The notes: generated by a model not told the origin, from the letters alone. A stretch of 64,000 nucleotides of DNA from Lachnospiraceae bacterium (GCA_022793065.1 JAAWCE010000017.1:1-64000), one strand, 5' to 3'. Counted from the first letter of the stretch, positions 45,354 through 54,199 are shown. Made by a program: numbers and translations.

Positions 45354-45386
45354 CGCATAAAAGAAATGAAATATGGAGGTACTCTA

Positions 45387-47933
45387 ATGAAAAAATTCCA
45401 AAAAGCCCGCAAATCCAAAGTACTGCTCTTCTTGTTGGCTGCAATACTCTTGTTTGCCCCATGTCCCTTTACGGTATATGCTGCACAAGAAGATACGGAT
45501 GAGGAGGAAAAACTTCTCGCACCCTATTTCATTATACAGGGAGCAGAAGACCAAAACGCTGCAGCAGATTTCTTTCCCCTGAAATCCACCGATGTGATTA
45601 CCAATATTAACGGCGTAATTGCAGAAACTTATGTGATACAAACCTATACCAATGAAGGGACTGTCCCCATCAATGCCAGATATGTATTTCCCACATCTTC
45701 CGACGTTACCGTACATGGTATGGAAATGACAATCGGCAACCAGGTGGTCACTGCCAAAATCAAAGAAAAAGAAGAAGCAAAAGAGGAATTTGAAACCGCC
45801 AAAAGCGAGGGGAAAAGCGCTTCTCTGCTGGAACAAAAACGGCCCAATGTATTTACAATGGATGTGGCAAATATTATGCCTGGAGATATTGCCCGCATTA
45901 ATCTGCACTATACGCAGCTCATTACCCCCACGGAAGGCATATACGAATTTGTCTTCCCCACGGTGGTCGGTCCCCGCTATGCCGCCCCTCCCGTTGACGA
46001 TACTTCCGACAGCAAAACTGACAGTATCGCCAGTGACGTATATGTCGTAAATGACGTTATTTCTGACAGATATGCCATGTCATCTCCGGAAAATTCCGAC
46101 GGCAATTCTGACACTGTTCCAGACAATAATGCCTGCAATGACAACAATTCTGCTGACAACCAAAATAATGATACGACTGGAAATGACCACGATAACAACC
46201 AAAATGACACTAATAATCCTAATACGGACAACGACGGACAAAGCGACAGCGAAAACTCAGAGCAGAATGACAGCAATGATAGCCAAAATGACAATGACAA
46301 CTCAGATCAGAATGACACCAATGATACCCAAAATGACAATGACAATTCTGAACAGAATGACTGCAATGATAGCCAAAATGACGGAGAAGGCGCAATCAAT
46401 GTAGATGATAACAATACTGTTGAGAAAGAAAATTCCGACAACAGCGAAAACGACAGTCTCGAAAATAACAGCAATGGCGTCGTTTCCGACGACAACGACT
46501 GGATTGCCACTCCCTATCTTCCTGATGGCGTTACACCTTCCAGTCAATATCATATTACAGTCAATTTATCTACTGGCGTCCCCATAGCCGACCTGACTTG
46601 CAAAACCCATGAAATCTCCGTTTACATGGACAGCGACTCAAAAGCCCAGATCACGTTATCCAATCCGGAAGATTATGCCGGGAATCGGGATTTTATCTTA
46701 AAATACAAGCTCACCGGCGACACGGTACAAAGCGGTCTGGTGCTAACCGGCGGGGAAAAGGAAAACTTTTTCATGCTCACGGTTCAGCCCCCCGAACACT
46801 ATACCCCCGCTGAAATCCCGTGCCGGGAATATATCTTTGTACTTGACGTGTCAGGTTCCATGAACGGCTACCCCCTTGACACTGCAAAAGATTTGATATC
46901 GGATATGGCAGTTGGTTTGCGGAGAACGGACAAGTTTAATCTGATTTTATTTGCCAATGATACCATATTACTTTCTGAAAAATCTTTGCCGGCCACCGAT
47001 AGAAATATCAAGGCAGCATTACAACTGGTGGACGAGCAGAAAGGCGGCGGCGGAACCTCGCTGCTTCCCGCATTAAAAGATGCCATCAACATTCCGAAAT
47101 CAGATAATATTGCCCGAAGCATTGTCATTATCACTGACGGTTACATTTCAAACGAACAGGAAATTTTTGATACAATTGAACAGAATATGGACACCGCCAG
47201 CTTTTTCCCTTTCGGCATAGGAAGCGGGGTAAATGAATATTTGATAAAAGGAATTGCCGGAACCGGATTGGGCGAAGCTTTTATTGTCACCGATTCTGAG
47301 GATGCGGAAGAATCTGCCAGCCGATTCAAAACATATATTGAATCTCCTTTACTGACTGATATTACCGTAGATTTTGACAGTTTTGATGTTTATGATGTAG
47401 CGCCCGCCATCCCGTCCATTCTGTACGCCCAAAAGCCCATTGTTCTATTTGGAAAATGGCGCGGCACACCTTCCGGAACCATAACCATATCCGGAAAATC
47501 AGGAAATGAGGATTACACCCAGCAGATCCCTGTTTCCGACGTGACGGTTGACATGCAAAATGACGCCCTTCGCTATCTATGGGCACGAACCAGGTTGGAC
47601 AAAATTGCCGGATTTGGCAGCACCAGAAATGACAATTCCACCAAAGATGAAATTACCCAATTAGGCCTTGAGTACAATATGACTACTCCCTATACTTCTT
47701 TCGTTGCCGTGGTAGATACCATACGAAATACTGAGGGAGAAAGCCAGGATGTAGATCAAGCCTTGCCCATGCCCCAGCACGTTACCAACCTGGCAGTGGG
47801 CGGAGGCTATACCGCTTATTCGGAACCGGGAGATCTTCTCTTTTTCCTGCTCATCCCATGTCTGAGTCTGGCAGGTATCGTAAAATTTATAAAAGCAACA
47901 CGAAAAAATGCCAAATCACAACCAATGAACTAA
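45387..47933 (+). CDS. VIT and VWA domain surface protein with an exosortase-type C-terminal signal
   Basis: An 848-residue exported protein; the ATG at 45387 follows GGAGGT. Signal peptide 'KSKVLLFLLAAILLFAPC'. A VIT domain spans about 45-205 ('TYVIQTYTNEGTVPINARYV', 'NVFTMDVANIMPGDIARINL'). An Asp/Asn/Ser-rich insertion takes about 205-371, and the VIT-linked strands resume after it. A VWA domain follows with a complete metal site: 'DVSGSMNG', the Thr of 'GGGTSLLPA' and the Asp of 'IITDGYI'. The end reads 'EPGDLLFFLLIPCLSLAGI' plus a Lys/Arg-rich tail. This tripartite pattern of short motif, helix and basic tail matches exosortase substrates. The putative processing enzyme is encoded 58 bases downstream. 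Confidence 0.85.
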   Translation: MKKFQKARKSKVLLFLLAAILLFAPCPFTVYAAQEDTDEEEKLLAPYFIIQGAEDQNAAADFFPLKSTDVITNINGVIAETYVIQTYTNEGTVPINARYVFPTSSDVTVHGMEMTIGNQVVTAKIKEKEEAKEEFETAKSEGKSASLLEQKRPNVFTMDVANIMPGDIARINLHYTQLITPTEGIYEFVFPTVVGPRYAAPPVDDTSDSKTDSIASDVYVVNDVISDRYAMSSPENSDGNSDTVPDNNACNDNNSADNQNNDTTGNDHDNNQNDTNNPNTDNDGQSDSENSEQNDSNDSQNDNDNSDQNDTNDTQNDNDNSEQNDCNDSQNDGEGAINVDDNNTVEKENSDNSENDSLENNSNGVVSDDNDWIATPYLPDGVTPSSQYHITVNLSTGVPIADLTCKTHEISVYMDSDSKAQITLSNPEDYAGNRDFILKYKLTGDTVQSGLVLTGGEKENFFMLTVQPPEHYTPAEIPCREYIFVLDVSGSMNGYPLDTAKDLISDMAVGLRRTDKFNLILFANDTILLSEKSLPATDRNIKAALQLVDEQKGGGGTSLLPALKDAINIPKSDNIARSIVIITDGYISNEQEIFDTIEQNMDTASFFPFGIGSGVNEYLIKGIAGTGLGEAFIVTDSEDAEESASRFKTYIESPLLTDITVDFDSFDVYDVAPAIPSILYAQKPIVLFGKWRGTPSGTITISGKSGNEDYTQQIPVSDVTVDMQNDALRYLWARTRLDKIAGFGSTRNDNSTKDEITQLGLEYNMTTPYTSFVAVVDTIRNTEGESQDVDQALPMPQHVTNLAVGGGYTAYSEPGDLLFFLLIPCLSLAGIVKFIKATRKNAKSQPMN
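46254..46383 (+). repeat. 45-bp in-frame tandem repeat in the VIT/VWA gene
   Basis: Three units (46254-46298, 46299-46343 and a partial at 46344-46383) encode 15-residue blocks such as 'SDQNDTNDTQNDNDN'. They lie inside a longer Asp/Asn/Ser-rich segment at about 46000-46500 and are prone to expansion. Confidence 0.85.
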
Positions 47934-47991
47934 GAATATTTTCTCCTGCTGCAGGCACAACCCGATTATTTAACCACAAGAGGTATTTTCC

Positions 47992-48822
47992 ATGAACAGT
48001 CAAAGAATACAAACAGCAAAAAAAATTATACGTCAGAACTTCTGTTTCTATGCAGCGGGACTTCTGCTTATTTTGGGAATGAAATATTTTTACAGTAATG
48101 CGGAAAGTGATCATCTGATATGGATTCTTGCCCCTATCGCAAAATGGGTGGAACTGCTGAGCGGTATTGCTTTTGAATATGCACCGGGCGCAGGCTATGC
48201 AAATCATAGCCTGCGCCTCCTAATCGCCCCCACCTGTTCCGGCGTCCAATTTATGATTATCACATTTACTCTGTTCCTCTTCTCCTTTGTGCACCGCATT
48301 ACACCCTCAGCTCATACCTCCCATGCCAATTCTATCTTCCTTCGGTATGTGAAAGGATTTTGTTGGCTAATCATCAGCATGATTCTTTCCTATCTGCTCA
48401 CCATCTTTGTCAATGGACTGCGAATTATTACAGCCATCTACCTTCCGGCACTATTGGGAGAAGAAATTTACAGAGGCTTTCTGACTCCTGACCGGCTTCA
48501 TACCATGATAGGCATTGTAGTTTACTTTACCGCCCTGCTGGCCATCTATCGTGTGACCGATTTCTTCTTCAGCAAAAGCAAATACTCTGGCAATGGCAGA
48601 AAAAGCAACGCATACTTGCCCCAGCTTGTACGCAGATGCCTTCCTCCGGTATTCTGGTATTTTGCGATTGCATTGGGCGTGCCTTTCGTCAACAATGCTT
48701 ACAGCAAAAACACTGAGAAATTCACTGAGCTTACCATCCTGATTATTTGTTGCTGTCTGGTGATTCTGATGCTTTATGGATTGCTGTTTGCAGTCAGGAA
48801 ATTATTCCGCAAATTACAATGA
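47992..48822 (+). CDS. Exosortase/archaeosortase-family transpeptidase (exosortase K-like)
   Basis: A 276-residue polytopic membrane protein with about seven helices. The family's proposed catalytic triad is present in order: Cys82 in 'IAPTCSGVQFMIITFTLF', Arg143 in 'FVNGLRIITAIYLPAL', and His169 in 'PDRLHTMIGIVVYF'. Exosortases cleave C-terminal sorting signals of exported proteins and probably attach them to a lipid or glycan. The gene follows its likely single target, the VIT/VWA protein, by 58 bases on the same strand. I recall a small Firmicute class called exosortase K with such a neighbour but cannot confirm the assignment. No EPS gene cluster accompanies it, unlike the classical PEP-CTERM systems. 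Confidence 0.8.
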   Translation: MNSQRIQTAKKIIRQNFCFYAAGLLLILGMKYFYSNAESDHLIWILAPIAKWVELLSGIAFEYAPGAGYANHSLRLLIAPTCSGVQFMIITFTLFLFSFVHRITPSAHTSHANSIFLRYVKGFCWLIISMILSYLLTIFVNGLRIITAIYLPALLGEEIYRGFLTPDRLHTMIGIVVYFTALLAIYRVTDFFFSKSKYSGNGRKSNAYLPQLVRRCLPPVFWYFAIALGVPFVNNAYSKNTEKFTELTILIICCCLVILMLYGLLFAVRKLFRKLQ

Positions 48823-48843
48823 AAAAGCATCCTTTATCATTCC

Positions 48844-49086
48844 CTACTCCACCTCCGCTTCGTCAAACTCTGCCGTCACATAAAATCCTCTGGCATTTTC
48901 CACCACATCCGTGACCACCCCCTCACGGCTTGTCAGCCTGTTCCTGAAAGGAATATTTGCCGACATGGCAAGGGCTGGGTCTATCACATAATAATAATTG
49001 CTGGGAAGCTCTCCTTCTGTTACCGTAATCTTCTGCCCTGCTTTCAGCAACCCCGGACGCTCCATCTTAAATTCCATTTTTCTCAT
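48844..49086 (-). CDS. Conserved-looking small protein of unknown function
   Basis: An 80-residue acidic-ended protein, 'MRKMEFKMERPGLLKAGQKI', then 'YYYVIDPALAMSANIPFRNR' and the tail 'FYVTAEFDEAEVE'. The start at 49086 has GAGG seven bases upstream; an ATG 11 codons earlier lacks a site. Predicted strands suggest a small beta-barrel. I do not recognise it. It is convergent with the exosortase gene, and the methyltransferase lies 45 bases upstream on the same strand. Confidence 0.6.
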   Translation of the reverse strand: MRKMEFKMERPGLLKAGQKITVTEGELPSNYYYVIDPALAMSANIPFRNRLTSREGVVTDVVENARGFYVTAEFDEAEVE

Positions 49087-49131
49087 CCTGATACCTCGAC
49101 ATATTCTTACATCCTTCACTATTTTGTTCTG

Positions 49132-50325
49132 TTAACCGTTTGACACCCTTGCCAAACTGGAATTCAACTGCAAATTAAGTCCATCGATCACTATCATATT
49201 GGATGGTATTGCTATCTCGCTATCCACTAACCCCTCAGATGTGCGAATCATTACAGTAAAGCTGCATTTTTTTCTTTTTCCGGCATTGTTCAATAATTCA
49301 ACTGCCTCAGAAAAACTTTCATATGACTTTTGTATTTTTACAGCCACTGGCGCGTCTAAATAATGTTTTTTTAGGAATCCGTCTATCCCTCTATTCCTCT
49401 GCACCACATCACATTCCAGCATATGTAATATTGCTAATTCTTCATCATTCTTAGTTTTATATGCATCTGCACCCACTTGCAGCAATTTTGATACCGTCTT
49501 AACCGGTGCATCTAATCTCTGCTTGCATAACGCAATCGCACTGGCGTTTTTATCAATTCCTATATAATTTCGATTTAATATTTTTGCAGCTACCAATGTT
49601 GTTCCACTTCCACAAAAAGGGTCTAAAACTATGTCCCCTTCGTCCGTACTTATTTGAATTATCTTTTCAAGTAATTCTATTGGTTTTTGTGTGGGATAGC
49701 CTGTTCTTTCTTTCGCTTTTGGATTTAAAAACGGAATTTCCCATACATCCGACATGGGTACCCCCTTTTTTTCTTTGGCTATCACAATATTTCCTTGTTT
49801 ATCATACTTATAGCTTGCCTTTCCCTTATTATTTCTCACTCTTTCTTGCAATATTTGATCTATATTTGTAGTAGGTGAATATTCATTATAAATCGTATTA
49901 AATTTAAAATGATTGGTTTTAGAATAAAAGAATATTGTTTGATGACTGGGAAGCAATCCTTTTTTTGCATTAGACCATCTTTTATATGTCCAAATAATTT
50001 CACTTCTAAAATTATTTTCCCCAAACTCATCATCTAAAACCATCCGCAAATAATGCGAAGCTGAGTTATCACAATGCAAGAATACGCTTCCCGTCTTTTT
50101 TAATACTCTTTTTATTTCATTGATGCGAACTCTCATATAATCAAGATACTCGCCTTTTGTACTCCAAATATCAGAAAAACTATATTCAACTCCATTGGAA
50201 TCTTTCATACATTGAATCTTTTGAGTAAAAAAAGGAGGATCAAAATATATCATATCAATAATATTATCCTCCATCTTTTTTAAAACATTGATACAATCAT
50301 CACAAATTACCACTTTTACACTCAC
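49132..50325 (-). CDS. DNA methyltransferase, beta-type amino-MTase, with a C-terminal extension
   Basis: A 397-residue enzyme. Catalytic motif IV, 'IIDMIYFDPPFFTQ', comes first near residue 29, and the SAM motif 'DIVLDPFCGSGTTLVAAKIL' near residue 237. This order defines the beta group, mostly N6-adenine methylases. The last 120 residues form a separate region containing 'RNRGIDGFLKKHYLDAPVAV' and 'KIQKSYESFSEAVELLN', which resembles an Mrr/PD-(D/E)XK strand pattern. It may be a DNA-recognition or nuclease-derived module. The ATG overlaps the stop of the upstream endonuclease remnant by four bases, so the two form one unit. Base composition is AT-rich. Confidence 0.85.
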   Translation of the reverse strand: MSVKVVICDDCINVLKKMEDNIIDMIYFDPPFFTQKIQCMKDSNGVEYSFSDIWSTKGEYLDYMRVRINEIKRVLKKTGSVFLHCDNSASHYLRMVLDDEFGENNFRSEIIWTYKRWSNAKKGLLPSHQTIFFYSKTNHFKFNTIYNEYSPTTNIDQILQERVRNNKGKASYKYDKQGNIVIAKEKKGVPMSDVWEIPFLNPKAKERTGYPTQKPIELLEKIIQISTDEGDIVLDPFCGSGTTLVAAKILNRNYIGIDKNASAIALCKQRLDAPVKTVSKLLQVGADAYKTKNDEELAILHMLECDVVQRNRGIDGFLKKHYLDAPVAVKIQKSYESFSEAVELLNNAGKRKKCSFTVMIRTSEGLVDSEIAIPSNMIVIDGLNLQLNSSLARVSNG

Positions 50326-50687
50326 TCCCTAGATTTTGCAATACATTCAAGTATTTCCAAAAGATTAATTTCCGTAAATTCTTCTATGTATTTCCACGCT
50401 GCATCCCCATAATAATACTCACCGCCAATTCCCTGATATAATGTTTTCAATGTGTCCTGAATCTTCTGCGCCTGAATACGCTGTGGATAGTAAAACATCA
50501 CTCTAATTGGAATATACCCTTTCTCACTAATAACTTTTACTCTTGTATGTTCCTTTGTAATATGATCTCCATCAGTTGTAGCATCTCTCCATTTTATTTC
50601 TTCCACCCGATTATTAACTTGAATTTTTAATTCCATCGCATACTTGTCCGCTAATTTTTTTACTTTATCAAAAACAGTAATGTTCAT
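50322..50687 (-). pseudogene. ApaLI-like restriction endonuclease, apparently internally deleted
   Basis: A 121-residue protein. From residue 29 on ('EIKWRDATTDGDHITKEHTR', then 'YIPIRVMFYYPQRIQAQKIQ') it matches my memory of the C-terminal half of ApaLI-type endonucleases, with the catalytic Glu-x-Lys. The first 28 residues ('VKKLADKYAMELKIQVNNRV') resemble the family N-terminus. About 150 residues that should lie between, including the first catalytic acid, are missing, yet the frame is open. Intact relatives are around 300 residues. It is probably inactive, leaving the overlapping methylase as an orphan. The family link needs a search. Confidence 0.6.
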
Positions 50688-50848
50688 TTTCTATCACCCA
50701 ATTCAATCATGATGCAATTTATCGCGCCATAATATTTGATCGTTGACATGCCTAAACGTTAAACAGCATTATGTGTAAACATTGTATCATATGTGAAATA
50801 TAAAAACAAATGAATTCTCCAAAACCTGAACTGTTCCCAATATCATAA

Positions 50849-50891
50849 ACTGCTGTGACAGTTCAATTAAAATCTAAACTATCACAGCAGT
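50849..50891 (-). terminator. Terminator of the DUF3887 lipoprotein gene
   Basis: Fifteen-base arms, ACTGCTGTGACAGTT and AACTATCACAGCAGT, pair with one wobble around a 13-base AT loop, three bases after the stop codon. The T-rich tail is weak. Confidence 0.65.
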
Positions 50892-50894
50892 ATA

Positions 50895-51296
50895 TTATTT
50901 CATCCAAAGTCCAACGATTTCCATATCTGTATTATAACTTATAGTATAAGTCACATTCCTTTTCTCAAAAGCCGCCACAATCACCGCTACCGCCATATCA
51001 GTCCCCTGGGCGTCCTGCTGCCCTACAACCGCGCTGCTCTTATACTCCTTGAAAGCACCTGTCAATGTGTCCATAGCCTCCATATTAGCTGCCAGATCCT
51101 CCGCCGTCAGCGCCTCCTGCATTTCAGCGCTCATCTTCTCAACCACCTTGTCACACTCACCCTTCACCAAATGGTCTATGGCTTCTTTGGCAGATGCTAT
51201 CACCGTCTCTTCGTCAAAGGCATCTGACAATTTCGCGCTGCTGCAGCCAGTCAATACCAAAACCAACATTCCTAATAACAATACTATTTTTTTCAT
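50895..51296 (-). CDS. DUF3887-domain lipoprotein
   Basis: A 133-residue exported lipoprotein: signal 'MKKIVLLLGMLVLVLTG' with lipidation at the Cys of 'GCSSAK'. The compact domain includes 'VEKMSAEMQEALTAEDL' and 'VIVAAFEKRNVTYTISYNTD', the NTF2-like DUF3887 pattern. It follows the YhfC-type protease gene by 85 bases on the same strand; such pairs are common in Firmicutes. The function is unknown. Confidence 0.8.
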   Translation of the reverse strand: MKKIVLLLGMLVLVLTGCSSAKLSDAFDEETVIASAKEAIDHLVKGECDKVVEKMSAEMQEALTAEDLAANMEAMDTLTGAFKEYKSSAVVGQQDAQGTDMAVAVIVAAFEKRNVTYTISYNTDMEIVGLWMK

Positions 51297-51381
51297 CTCT
51301 GCACCTCCTGGCCCGTCTCTGGCGGGCCCTCATTTCCCTTTCATTCCACTTTCCACAGTCGCTGCTTTATTTCACATTTCA

Positions 51382-52113
51382 TCATCCCCCTTCTATGACT
51401 TTCTTGTCACGGCCGGATTTTGCAAAACACCAAAGTCCCATTGCCAGTGTCAGAACTCCTATCGCTCCTCCATAAACCCACACGCCAAATGTTCCAACGC
51501 CAAATTCTGCGGGCAGAATAACGATTGCTGCATCCATGACCGTATGAAGTAAAATTGCTCCCATAAGATACCAAATTGTCTTCCCGCTTCTGATGCCATA
51601 GAGTACCAGAAGCGTTGCTCCCACATGAAACCCTATGGCATATAGCCGCTCAACCGCCGCCATAAACAGTCCCCCTGGTTCAACCGGAACTAACGCCCCC
51701 TGTCCTCCAATCACCATAACAAGGACCGCCACATAATTCAATCCTACCAGAATCATTGCCTCTATTCCGCCATGTCCAAACCCAAATGCAAGACCATGTT
51801 CCACCTCCCGCTTCTCCTTCAAAAAGAAACGGATGCCAATCCATCGAGCCGCCTCTTCAAATATTCCCGCAGATAGTCCCAAAAATATCCCATATGCCCA
51901 AGGATTCAACTGCAAAACTGTAAACCACGCATATTGCGGCAGCACAAGCTGCAATATGGGAATTCTGATCACTAACTGACTGATTACAAACGCCGCCGCT
52001 CCAATCAAGAACGCTTTTCCCGTCCCCTTTTTCTTCCGCATACACATCACAAGTCCCCCAATGGGAACCACATAACATACAACTATGCCAAATATTAACC
52101 CTATTATTAACAT
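51382..52113 (-). CDS. YhfC-family intramembrane metalloprotease
   Basis: A 243-residue membrane protein with six to seven helices. The CPBP-like metal motifs are 'AGIFEEAARWIGIRFFL' (Glu-Glu-x2-Arg), 'LAFGFGHGGIEAMILVG' (His with Glu) and 'MGAILLHTVMDAAIV' (His). The family (YhfC, glutamic-type CPBP clan) probably cuts membrane proteins; no substrate is known. It is the upstream partner of the DUF3887 lipoprotein and follows the histidine kinase gene by 62 bases. Confidence 0.85.
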   Translation of the reverse strand: MLIIGLIFGIVVCYVVPIGGLVMCMRKKKGTGKAFLIGAAAFVISQLVIRIPILQLVLPQYAWFTVLQLNPWAYGIFLGLSAGIFEEAARWIGIRFFLKEKREVEHGLAFGFGHGGIEAMILVGLNYVAVLVMVIGGQGALVPVEPGGLFMAAVERLYAIGFHVGATLLVLYGIRSGKTIWYLMGAILLHTVMDAAIVILPAEFGVGTFGVWVYGGAIGVLTLAMGLWCFAKSGRDKKVIEGG

Positions 52114-52175
52114 TTTACCTTCTTTCTAACACCGCAAGTCATGTCTGCGTCCCAGCCCTCACATGCTGCCGGATG

Positions 52176-53498
52176 CTATGTTCTTTTCGATTCCTGATCC
52201 CCGCATACCACTACCGCTTTGGTAATAAACACCCCTTCTTTCCATTCAAACTGCACATCACCCCCATACTGGTCCACCGTCCGCCGTATATTTGCAATTC
52301 CCATACCTTCATGATTGCTTTTCCGTGAACGAAATCCTTCTCCTTCTTTTACAGGTTCCTGTTCACAACTGTTTTCCATCACAATAGAAAGAAATTGCCT
52401 AACCATGTTTACCCTTAATCTGATATAACTATCCCCGCTGCCTGCAGCCGCAGCAATGGCATTGTCCAAAAGATTTGCGAATAATGCCGTCACATCCGTA
52501 TCTCTCATAAATCCCAGAGACAGTTCACCCACTTTAATATCTTCCCTAATTCCTACCCTCTGCATATGCGCAGCCTTATCATTTAATATAATGTTAAGCA
52601 GCTTATCAGAAGTATAATATTTCTGCTGAAAACGGTTTAACATTTTATGAATATTTCCTGCATATTGAGAGGCGTCTTCTGCACCAGCATTTCTGTACAG
52701 CGCCTCCATTGCCTGAATATGATTGCGAATATCATGTATCAGTTTCCTGGATTCTTCATATTTCTCTTCTTCCCTCTCATAGTATTGGTATTGCATGACG
52801 GCTTGCTGCCGATACAAATTCCTCTCATTTTCCAATCTGTGATTTTCACCCATAATATCTATCAGTACGCAGAAATAAAGATTCAATCCTATCAGCAGAA
52901 TCAAATTGACAACAAAAAGCACCACCACATCCAGCACCATATAAATCTGCATCATATACAAGGTATAATACATATTAAACATGGAAAACATGGGAAGAAA
53001 CACAGATAACACAACCTGCCGCAATGTAATATGTCTGCCCGCCTTTTTCCCCGCCGCCATAGTAATCAGCAAAATCACCATAAATTCCATCATTCGAGTC
53101 ACCGCCACCAACAGCATATATGCCAGTTCCGCAGAATTCAAATACAGAATTCCCCATGCCCACAGCATTTGATATACAGTGACGCTGACCACATCCGTGA
53201 GAAAAACGGAAACAGCCAGAATAAAGTATGGAACCAAAAAGGTTCTGGCAGTCCGAAACCCCCAACCGGCTGCGAACGGAAACAGGAGTATGGAAATCAG
53301 GTTCAGCCATGTATTGCCCAGTATGGAAATTGCCACACTGAACAAAATAAACGCCGCCACAACTCCCCAGCGAATGTTTACGCCCCTTACCATACCGGAA
53401 TGTGCTGCGATTCTATATGCGCCATAGAACATTGACCCCAGCAGAAATATGCTTCCGACCAGGGGTAACATTCCATAAATTACAACCATCAATTCCAT
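52176..53498 (-). CDS. AgrC-like sensor histidine kinase (GHKL ATPase)
   Basis: A 440-residue membrane kinase. Six or so N-terminal helices form the sensor. The phosphoacceptor His is in 'SRKLIHDIRNHIQAMEALYR'. The ATPase has the N box 'ALFANLLDNAIAAAAG' and the G box 'NHEGMGIANIRRTVDQYGGD', as in AgrC/ComD-type peptide sensors. Its start overlaps the response regulator gene by ten bases. No peptide precursor (AgrD) or processing gene (AgrB) is visible nearby. The adjacent oligopeptide transporter makes a peptide signal attractive but unproven. Confidence 0.88.
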   Translation of the reverse strand: MELMVVIYGMLPLVGSIFLLGSMFYGAYRIAAHSGMVRGVNIRWGVVAAFILFSVAISILGNTWLNLISILLFPFAAGWGFRTARTFLVPYFILAVSVFLTDVVSVTVYQMLWAWGILYLNSAELAYMLLVAVTRMMEFMVILLITMAAGKKAGRHITLRQVVLSVFLPMFSMFNMYYTLYMMQIYMVLDVVVLFVVNLILLIGLNLYFCVLIDIMGENHRLENERNLYRQQAVMQYQYYEREEEKYEESRKLIHDIRNHIQAMEALYRNAGAEDASQYAGNIHKMLNRFQQKYYTSDKLLNIILNDKAAHMQRVGIREDIKVGELSLGFMRDTDVTALFANLLDNAIAAAAGSGDSYIRLRVNMVRQFLSIVMENSCEQEPVKEGEGFRSRKSNHEGMGIANIRRTVDQYGGDVQFEWKEGVFITKAVVVCGDQESKRT

Positions 53499-54199
53499 CT
53501 CCCCCTCTCGTCAGCCAGATATTCATTTAACGCTCTGCGAAACATCACCGCCTTTTTCTGGGACAGCGGAATTGTACTTCCATTTGTGAGCAAAATATCA
53601 TAATTACATATATTTTGTACCGCATATAAGTTGACTACAAAGCTCTTATGGGGCATAGCAAAACCGTATGCCTCCATCTCCTGAGCCAATTCCGTAATTT
53701 TTCTTTTTAAGTGCCAGAGATGTTTTGTAGTATGAAGCACCACCTGACGATTCCAATATTCAAAATACAAAATATCAGAAGGCAGTTCCCGCACAATTCC
53801 TTCTTTGGCCTGAAATTCCAGCGCTTGTTCTCTCCTGGGCACTCCATAGCGAAGCGCTTCGTCCAACTGCGCATAAAGTTCTTCCCGTTTCAGCGGTTTC
53901 AATAGATACGCAAACGCATGTACCGCAAAGGCAAATATGGTATAATCGCTGTAATTCGTAACATATATTAACTTTACTTCCTTATCCGTCTCACGAACCC
54001 GCTTTGCAGTTTCAATTCCATTCAATCCGTCCATATCTATATCCAGCAAAAGAATATCAAAGTTTTTACCCGACGCCAGCAAATCCTCTCCCCTGGAATA
54101 TGCTTCCGACAGTATTTCCGCCCTTTCATACTCTTGCAAAAACTTTAATATCCTTTCAAGTTCCCCAGCATCGTCGTCACAAACCGCCACTCTTAACAT
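53489..54199 (-). CDS. LytTR-family response regulator (AgrA-like)
   Basis: A 236-residue regulator. The receiver has its acidic pocket in 'VAVCDDDAGELERILKFL', phospho-Asp in 'ILLLDIDMDGLNGIETAK' and Lys in 'AYLLKPLKREEL'. The C-terminal LytTR DNA-binding domain shows 'ILYFEYWNRQVVLHTTK', 'FAMPHKSFVVNLYAVQNI' and 'LSQKKAVMFRRALNEYL'. It is the first gene of the pair with the kinase. A promoter with a 21-bp-spaced direct repeat, typical of LytTR sites, lies upstream and suggests autoregulation. Confidence 0.9.
   Translation of the reverse strand: MLRVAVCDDDAGELERILKFLQEYERAEILSEAYSRGEDLLASGKNFDILLLDIDMDGLNGIETAKRVRETDKEVKLIYVTNYSDYTIFAFAVHAFAYLLKPLKREELYAQLDEALRYGVPRREQALEFQAKEGIVRELPSDILYFEYWNRQVVLHTTKHLWHLKRKITELAQEMEAYGFAMPHKSFVVNLYAVQNICNYDILLTNGSTIPLSQKKAVMFRRALNEYLADERGRWN

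Noticed and set aside
45977..46553. Several Ser/Leu- or Ile/Val-rich antisense frames across the Asp/Asn repeat
   Set aside because: They arise from the complement of GAC/AAT-rich repeats and have no start signals or domain similarity.
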